DNA of 34,357 nucleotides from Prorocentrum cordatum (Eukaryota; Sar; Dinophyceae; Prorocentrales; Prorocentraceae): contig CAUYUJ010016904.1 in assembly GCA_963575745.1 (NCBI GenBank), forward strand, positions 673,728-708,084, given 5' to 3'. Shown here in pieces: positions 28,600-34,357 of this stretch. The position numbers and the translations under genes were made by a program. The stretch's first letter is position 1. Every line of letters begins with the position of its first letter. The notes beneath the pieces were generated by a model. It searched no databases, was not told the origin of the DNA, and saw only the letters and a program-made list of their open reading frames with translations.

Positions 28600-29260
28600 T
28601 AGAGTCAGCGTGGGCCTGATCGGGGGAATGGCACGAAGGGCGCTTTCCCAAACCAGCGCGAGCAAGCCCGCCGCAGGCGCCAATTTGTTTGCTCTGACAA
28701 GTTCAGCGCAGGGGGGATCGCTGGTGGGCCACCCGGAAAGAATGCAAAATCAGCCCGCCGCAGGCGCCGAATTCTGGGTTTGTTCAGTGAACGTAGTTTG
28801 GGTCGCGGGCTCTCCACCTCCACCTGGAAGGACTTCAAAAACAGCCCGCCGCAGGCACCGACAATTCAGATTTGTACACTGAACGCGTTTTGGGTCGCGG
28901 GTTCTCCACCTGGAACGAATGCAAAAGAAACCCGCCGCAGGCGCCGAAATTTTGGTTTGCTCAGTGAACGTAGTTTGGGTCGCGGGTGGGTCGCGGGCTC
29001 TCCACCTCCACCTGGAAGGAATTCCAAAACAGCCCGCCGCAGGCGCCGAACATTTTGATGTGTACACTGAGCGCGGTTTGGGTCGTGGGTGGGTCGAAGG
29101 TTCTTCACCTGGAGCGGATGCAAAAGAAGCCCGCCGCAGGCGCCGAACATTTTGGGTGGGTTGTGGGTGGGTCGCGGGTGGGTCGCGGTGGGTCGCGCGT
29201 GGGTCGCAGGTTCTCCACCTGGAATGAATGCAAAAGAAACCCGCCGCAGGCGCCGAAAAT
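28600..29260. repeat. ~95-bp satellite with alternating A/B units
   Basis: The core CCCGCCGCAGGC(G/A)CC occurs at 28667, 28754, 28845, 28931, 29033, 29130 and 29240. From 28754 the spacers alternate: an A type ending CTCTCCACCTCCACCTGGAA then TTC-AAAACAG, and a B type ending TTCTCCACCTGGAA then GAATGCAAAAGAAA, giving A-B-A-B-B. The spacing lengthens as GGGTCGCGGGTG inserts accumulate toward the right. Confidence 0.85.
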
Positions 29261-29515
29261 TGTGGCTGGGTCGCGGGGTGGGTCGCGGGGTGGGTCGCGG
29301 GTGGGTCGCGGTGGGTCGCGGGTGGGTCGCGGGTGGGTCGCGGGTGGGTCGCGGGGAAGGTCGCGGGTGGGTCGCGGGTGGGTCGCCGGTGGGTCGCGGG
29401 TGGGTCGCGGGGTGGGTCGCGGGTGGGTCGCGTGGTGGGTCACGGGTGGGTCGCGGGTTGTTGCGGGGTGGGTCGCGGGTGGGTCGCGGGGCGGGTCGCG
29501 GGTGGGGCGACGACA
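29150..29515. repeat. 11-12-bp minisatellite (GGGTCGCGGGTG)
   Basis: Dense tandem copies of GTGGGTCGCGG(G), grown out of the single copy of the same word inside each ~95-bp satellite unit. Confidence 0.9.
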
Positions 29516-29988
29516 GCAATAAGATTCCGCATCGCGGAGTTCCATTTCAGCCACGCACCCAGGGACAGTGAATGACCGTTCGGCTCATCCCCCTCAGTTT
29601 GATTATTCTCATGCACGCTGCAATTTCGAAACTATCCTGATGTTATTTTGACTGTGGGCAGCATTAAGTTGCCTCTGGCTCTCTGAGACCCCTGCCCGCA
29701 ACCAAGTTCTCGGCCGCTGTCCCTGAGACGAACGATGGAAGAGGAGGATAATAGTTTGCACTGGCACACATATAGTATAGCCTGTTCCTTATTAGCACGG
29801 CATGCGGAACTTGCCTGCGGCATATTCCGCTAGTTTGATATATTCCGTTCGTTGCCGTTGGCTGAGCATTACGCATATCGATGTTGGTGTACTTTTATAT
29901 TTAGATGTCAGGGTGTCTGTGTGTGTGTGCGTGATTTGCATTTGAACGGCGTGCCTTCTGTCTTGTGATTCAAGTGAGCATTTCGCAG
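29516..29988. other. Lower-GC spacer without a gene; possible intron
   Basis: AT-richer than its surroundings, with a GTGTGTGTG run near 29918. It ends in a pyrimidine-leaning stretch and TTTCGCAG, a plausible 3' splice site for the candidate exon that follows. No ORF of note. Confidence 0.4.
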
Positions 29989-30053
29989 GCAAGCCGCTGG
30001 TGGAATTCATCGCCCCAGAGAGCAAATCCGTTGTCCAGAACATGATCAAACAG
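29989..30053 (+). CDS. Candidate host exon, PAS-like peptide
   Basis: Preceded by TTTCGCAG and followed by GCGAGT, this 65-bp block would be an exon bounded AG|G and G|GC; dinoflagellate introns often use GC donors. It encodes KPLVEFIAPESKSVVQNM followed by IKQ. That resembles the segment of a PAS sensor domain after the G-K-x-L-V motif, where F-I-x-P-E-x-K/R-x-x-V leads into a helix. PAS domains bind small ligands or proteins in signalling proteins. It is the only piece here that looks like a host gene rather than a mobile element. Neighbouring exons were not found on this strand, so the call rests on one short exon and chance remains possible. Confidence 0.35.
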
Positions 30054-30089
30054 GCGAGTCAGGGATGGGATGTGGGCGACATATAAGTT

Positions 30090-30222
30090 TTCGGAGGTCC
30101 GCGCAGATTTCTTGGATCAGCTCTGGGCCCCCTTCCTGGCGCGCGGAGTGCGCCAGGGACGGCGCAGAAGGCGCCGCCAGGGTGTACGGCAGCGATCCAA
30201 AAAGTCCGCGCGGACCTTTGGA
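30090..30222. mobile_element. Foldback (MITE-like) element, copy 1
   Basis: Terminal inverted repeats of about 28 bp: left 30090-30118 (GGAGGTCCGCGCAGATTTC then TTGGATC) and right 30194-30220 (GATCC then AAAAAGTCCGCGCGGACC). The interior is GC-rich and partly palindromic (GGCGCGC, GGCGCC). No coding capacity and no clear target-site duplication. Confidence 0.6.
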
Positions 30223-31135
30223 AGTCTAGGTTTATACAGCTGCCCTTTGACATTCAGAAAGGAGGCCCAAGGTGATCGTGCATCCCAAGCGAGCCCGCTT
30301 GAGTTTCAAAATCTACATTCGCCATCCCTGGACAGTTCGAAGGCCCTTTATGACGGCCCTACTCCACCTGAGACTAGCCCCCAAGGGTGCGCGGGACCTT
30401 CGTCATCGCCCTCGTTCCTCCTTTTTGGGCAGGATCAAACATTTTTGAAAAATGGGATGAGCTGATGTTCGAGCCTCTCCCCGTCTTGTTCCTCTTCGTC
30501 GTCCTTCCCGCTTCCCTTTTCTCTCTCATCGGAAGCACGTGCCCAGCACGAGGACGGGATGGGAAGACAGAGCGAGAAAGGAGGAGGAGGACGAGGAGGA
30601 GGAGGAGGAGGAGGAGGAGAGACGGGGGGACGGTGAGGATGAGGAGGAGAAGTAGGAGGGGTTCTCCCTCTGTTGTCTCCCCTTGACCCCCTACGAACCC
30701 GCCAAACCCCTGGAACTCCCGTGGAGCTCAGATGCTCCCTGAAACTTCCCAGAACCTTCCGGGCACCTTCTCTGCTCCCCCGCCTGCTGCCCCTCCTCCC
30801 TCAGGTGCGGCGTTACGCGTTTCGGGGTCCCTGCGCCCACAAAGGCCCCTCCTTCAGGCATGAGCCCGCCAAGGTGGTCCGAACACGGCCCCGTCTCCCG
30901 CGCCTCGGGGAGTGGGGCTCCCGCCCTCGGCGGAGGCCGACCAGAGGCCTCCGCAGGCTGGCAGAAGCAGAGCGAGGGCGGTGTGGCCAGCAGAAGCGAG
31001 CGGAAGCTCGGTGGAAGCCTGGAGGAGGAGCGGTGTGATTGGCGGAGGCGGGCGGGAGATCCGTGGAGGTCTGCGGAAGCACCGCTGACGGAGGAAGTCC
31101 GAATCCAAAACATTGGCATCAACATAGCTTGTCCG
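30223..31135. other. No recognisable gene; (GGA)n tract
   Basis: Contains a GGA/GAC microsatellite at about 30575-30660, and from 30900 a loose GGAAG/GCGGAGG repeat. Overlapping open frames on both strands have no motif. Confidence 0.5.
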
Positions 31136-31283
31136 AGGCCCATGCAGGTTTCTTGGACCGGTGCTGTGGCGCTGGGCCCCCTATGGCGGCGCTTCGGATG
31201 CCGCCTTTGGCGCCTTCCGCGCGCCTGGGAGGGGGGGATGCAGTGCCGATCCAAGAAATCCACGCGGACCTCCGAATGGAGTT
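31136..31283. mobile_element. Foldback (MITE-like) element, copy 2
   Basis: The left end (GCAGGTTTCTTGGACC, about 31143-31158) and right end (GATCCAAGAAATCCACGCGG, then ACCTCCGAA, about 31249-31277) are inverted repeats related to those at 30090-30222. The interior again contains CTGGGCCCCCT and GGCGCC palindromes. Length is about 148 bp. Confidence 0.6.
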
Positions 31284-32084
31284 GTTTATGCCATGTTTCT
31301 CATTCGAGGGATGCGCGAGGATTCGGCCTGGGGCAACTTCTGCCCGTGTGTTTAGCATCGCCGTTTCGCACGGTAGGCATTTGCAGGCCCAACGCTTGTT
31401 TTCCAGAGCGATTCAGCGGGGGCATCGTGTTGAAAAGAGGAAGAGAGTTCATCCGATGAGAGGTCAGCGTTGGCGCCCACGGCGGCCCCAGATCCTTCAC
31501 AGACGACCACACAGACGTCTCGCGGTCCCCAGAGTTCTCCACCCTTTCCCTGGCACAATGTCTCACCCCGGTTGTTTGTTGCACAGCTTCAGGGCCCTCT
31601 GAAGCAGCCCATACAAGCGTACCTCGTACAGTGTTGATCTCCGACTTTGCATTATTACCCCCGCATGGTGACCAGTATGTAATCGGATAGTTGTCCATCC
31701 AGTGTTGAGAGGCTGACCTGGTCTGCGCTAGGAACGAAGCTCGCGCTCTCGAAGTGCACGCGTGTTTCCAGTTCCATGCGCACAGTGGACACAAGCCACC
31801 GTGACTGCGAGAGCGGGATCAGGTTACGTCGATCATCACCTCGGCCAAGTAAGAACAAGTGGCCTGTTGGGAATGCGATTTGCTTCACGCATGTGCTTCA
31901 CGACCGCTCATGTGCTGCACATGCGCCTCTGTCGGAACACAAGATGAGTGATTCACTGACAGGGTTTATCCCCCAAACATTGATTGCACTTCGTAGTTCT
32001 TATTTCTCTTCCAAGAAACTGGGCGCGGTTGTCGGTCTGGCTGGCCTGTGGCCGCCTCGTCGCCGCCCGTCACCACCGCCCCGT
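31284..32084. other. No confident gene
   Basis: A minus-strand frame (31888-31655) gives 77 residues of ordinary composition (for example NLIPLSQSRWLVSTVRMELE) without a recognisable domain. It could be an exon fragment but nothing else supports it. Confidence 0.35.
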
Positions 32085-32205
32085 TGCACCCTTCCCCCGT
32101 TGCACTGCAACCGCATTGCACTATAGTCGCCGCGTTGCATCGCATTGCAATCGCACTGCATTGCAGTCGATTTCGCCAAATAGATTGCGCCCAATACATT
32201 GCGCA
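32085..32205. repeat. ATTGCA-type degenerate repeat
   Basis: Repeated CATTGCA/GTTGCA words at irregular 8-12 bp spacing. Confidence 0.7.
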
Positions 32206-32624
32206 TGAGCAGGCTCAAACCACAGATATTCCCTTCTTCGTCAGCTACCAGGATCTACCGCACCCCCCGGGGTTAACACATGATCTTCTCGTATTGTTCT
32301 TCGTGTATGATTATGCACGCCCGTCCATCCGTAAGTTGAACTCGGACCATCCCAAGCAGTCCGGTTATCGACCCCTCTTGTCAAACAATTTGTTGTGCAC
32401 ACACGCCTTCATCTTCAAATATTGTATTTGCCCAATGATCTCTCGCAAAAAAAAACAACGGGGTGAAGTGCACATGCGCGCGTCGTCGCGCGCTATCCGA
32501 AATCCGCTCAAAACTTGCGGTGTCGTAAGGATGTCGAAGTCGAGTGTCCCCAAAACATGTGAATTACCTTGGCGAAGGACCCAACCATATGCAGTTGTGA
32601 GTACCATGTTGTGACGCCGCTTTC
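32206..32624. other. Spacer without a recognisable gene
   Basis: AT-richer unique sequence; short open frames on both strands with no motif. Confidence 0.5.
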
Positions 32625-33375
32625 GTTGGAGCTCCCTATGGGGCCACGAACCTTTTGAAAAGTGCGCCACAATGAGGCGGCATCGCCATGCGAACCCCGC
32701 CATTGGGAACTTCGGTGGAGCTCCCTACGGGGCCACAAAACAGTGTGAGGGGTGCGCCAACACGGGGCGGCGCCGCCAGGTGGACCTTGCTACTGGAGCC
32801 TTCAGTGGAGCTCTCTGCGGGGCCACAAAACCGTGAGAGGGGTGCGCTAAAATGCGGCGGCGCCGCTATGTGGACTTTGCCACTGGAACCTTCGGCTGAT
32901 TTTGCGATGTGACCACGAACCGTGCGAGGGAGTGCGCCAAAATGGGGCGGCGCCAGCACTGTAGACCCTGCCACAGGGGCTTTCGGTGGAGCTCCCTCTG
33001 GGGCAACGAGCCGTGTGAGGGGGTACGCCAAAATGGGGTGGCGCCGCCATGTGGACCTTGCTACTGGAGCCTCCGGCGGGCTCCCTACGGGGGCACATCA
33101 CCATGTGATGGGGTGCGCCACAATGGGGCGGCGCCGCCATGTAGATCCAGCCCCTGGGGCTTTCGGTGGAGCTTTTTACGGGGCCACAGAACAGTGTGAT
33201 GGGTGCGCCAAAACGGGACGGCGCCGCCATGTGGACCTTGCCATTGGGACCTTCGGCTGGTTTCGCGACGTGGCCACGAACCGTGTCTGGGGTGCGCCAA
33301 CATGAAGAGACCTTGTCGCTAGGGCCTTTAGTGGAGCTCCCTATGGGGCCACGCAGCGTGCTAGGGATGTGCCGA
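32625..33375. repeat. 90-bp satellite, 8 units
   Basis: The word GTGCGCCAAAATGGGGCGGCG (with variants) occurs at about 32662, 32752, 32842, 32932, 33023, 33113, 33203 and 33292, so spacing is 89-91 bp. Each unit also has GGAGCTCCCTACGGGGCCAC and GGCGCCGCCATGTGGACC-like blocks. Because 90 is a multiple of three, the minus strand can stay open across several units as a 30-residue repeat (HMAAPPHFGAP core). A longest frame spans 33650-32847, but 89- and 91-bp units break it. Confidence 0.9.
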
Positions 33376-33552
33376 AATTGTTGACTAGTGCAGAGGGCAG
33401 AGGCAGGAATGGGAGGGGGAAGGGAGGAAGGAGGAGGCTCTTCAAACGAGGACCCAACACCACACGAGGGTTGGGAAAACACCATGGGCTCGCAGTTGGA
33501 ATTTTCAAAAGAAACAGCGCTCGAGTTACGTCGGAAGTCATTGTGTTTTTTG
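33376..33552. other. Short spacer between satellites
   Basis: GGGAGGAAGGAGG-rich purine tract and unique sequence; no gene. Confidence 0.5.
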
Positions 33553-33860
33553 ACACGTTCACCAAACGCGACCAACCGTGCCTCTCGCGCGCGCGTGTCG
33601 AAATCATTCGGACGCCTTTGCGCGCGTGCTGTCGCAGGAATCCTTTGCAAAAATTGGTCGAAGTGACGATAGCCACCGGCCGTTCAAAGTGTTCACCAAC
33701 TGCGACCAAACAGGCTTCTCGCGCGCGCATGTCGGAATCATTCGAACACCCTTGCGCGCGTGTTGGGGGGAAGCACTATCCCTGACAAAGAATACAACGC
33801 GGGCCACTCGCGCGCGCGTTGGCCGCGTGCGCATGTCGAATTCCTTCGAAGCCCTTCATC
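33553..33860. repeat. ~132-bp tandem repeat
   Basis: GTTCACCAA(A/C)(C/T)GCGACCAA followed by CTCGCGCGCGC(G/A)TGTCG and AATCATTCG occurs near 33558 and 33690, with a partial third copy near 33807-33860. Confidence 0.75.
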
Positions 33861-34357
33861 ACAGACACACGGACACCTGCATTGTCATCGACGTGATCAG
33901 CATCGGCGCCGATATTGGCCTTGTTGTCGTCATTGCCATTCTCGTCACCAGCATCGCTACTATGATCATCGTGTCTGCCGCTGCCAGCGTCGCCATGGTA
34001 CCGCGCCCGACCGAGCCACCGACTCGTATTGACATGCCCGCGTTTCAGCACGGCCTGCGAGACGCATTGGGAAGTGCCAAGCGGTCAGCGCCACCGCGGC
34101 CGCGTCGGTCGTGCCAGATTCGTTGGCCATTCTGCGAGCGGGCCTGCGCGCTAGCGCGGCCGCAGCGATGTGCCAGCCAGAGCCAAGCAGTCATCGCAAT
34201 CGCCGCCGCATGGGTTTTGCAAACCACGTTGCGGGTGGGTGGGTGGGATGACCGACTTGGTCGCTACTGTATGGGATACTACAACGTACGTGCGAGTTTG
34301 CCTCATCATCCGTGTTGCGTGTGGATTCATACCGTATCTTCGAGTCTCTTATCGGCC
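33833..34357 (+). CDS. Open frame running off the window end, hydrophobic segment
   Basis: From ATG 33833 (MSNSFEALHHRHTD) the frame is open for 175 codons to the last base of the window, with no stop. Residues about 17-55 are strongly hydrophobic, including GLVVVIAILVTSIATMIIVS, and would fit a transmembrane helix. A basic, Cys-containing region follows (RPRRSCQIRWPFCERACALA). The ATG lies in the third copy of the 132-bp repeat, which argues against it being a natural start. A shorter plus frame and two minus frames overlap. I recognise no family; it may be chance or a terminal exon. Confidence 0.25.
   Translation, partial: MSNSFEALHHRHTDTCIVIDVISIGADIGLVVVIAILVTSIATMIIVSAAASVAMVPRPTEPPTRIDMPAFQHGLRDALGSAKRSAPPRPRRSCQIRWPFCERACALARPQRCASQSQAVIAIAAAWVLQTTLRVGGWDDRLGRYCMGYYNVRASLPHHPCCVWIHTVSSSLLSA

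Noticed and set aside
1-34357. tRNA, rRNA, CRISPR or bacterial operon features
   Set aside because: No cloverleaf, rRNA-like block, regularly spaced palindromic repeat-spacer array or operon-like gene series was seen. The tandem arrays have no unique spacers.

Overview
The window is almost certainly dinoflagellate nuclear DNA. The decisive evidence is a complete 22-nt dinoflagellate spliced-leader (DinoSL) sequence on the minus strand at 18975-18954, followed by two truncated relic leaders. High GC, abundant microsatellites and many satellite arrays agree. The reverse-transcriptase, protease and recombinase relics resemble those of Prorocentrum/Symbiodinium-type genomes; the genus is inference from general familiarity, not from a search. 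I see no intact conventional host gene, rRNA, tRNA or CRISPR array.

Layout. 1-5160: simple-sequence DNA ((GA)n, (CT)n, (ACT)n), a duplicated ~0.9 kb segment, and tandem arrays of 53, 151 and 16 bp. 5170-11530: a heavily frameshifted plus-strand relic with a Ty1/copia-like zinc knuckle and aspartic-protease segment, then unassigned sequence. 11530-14561 (minus): a LINE-type non-LTR retrotransposon relic with a RanBP2-like zinc finger, coiled coil, EEP endonuclease and the very start of the reverse transcriptase, where it is cut off. 14911-26057 (minus): the main feature, a complete but decayed tyrosine-recombinase (DIRS-superfamily) retrotransposon. Its terminal repeats are arranged A1-ORFs-B1-A2-B2, the split-direct-repeat layout of PAT/Ngaro elements. 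Its ORFs read gag-like, RT-RNase H-methyltransferase-like, then tyrosine recombinase (YR).

The YR gene is itself split by a 2,623-bp insertion (16353-18975). The insertion is a retroposed mRNA: spliced leader plus two relic leaders at its 5' end, a short A-run at its 3' end, and a perfect 17-bp target-site duplication on both sides. The order of events is readable: an old DIRS-like insertion with diverged repeats, then a much younger processed retrocopy that has been through at least three rounds of trans-splicing and reinsertion.

26060-34357: intergenic DNA with alternating-unit and 90-bp satellites, two related foldback (MITE-like) elements, one candidate 65-bp host exon with a PAS-like peptide and a GC-AG intron signature, and an open frame running off the right end.
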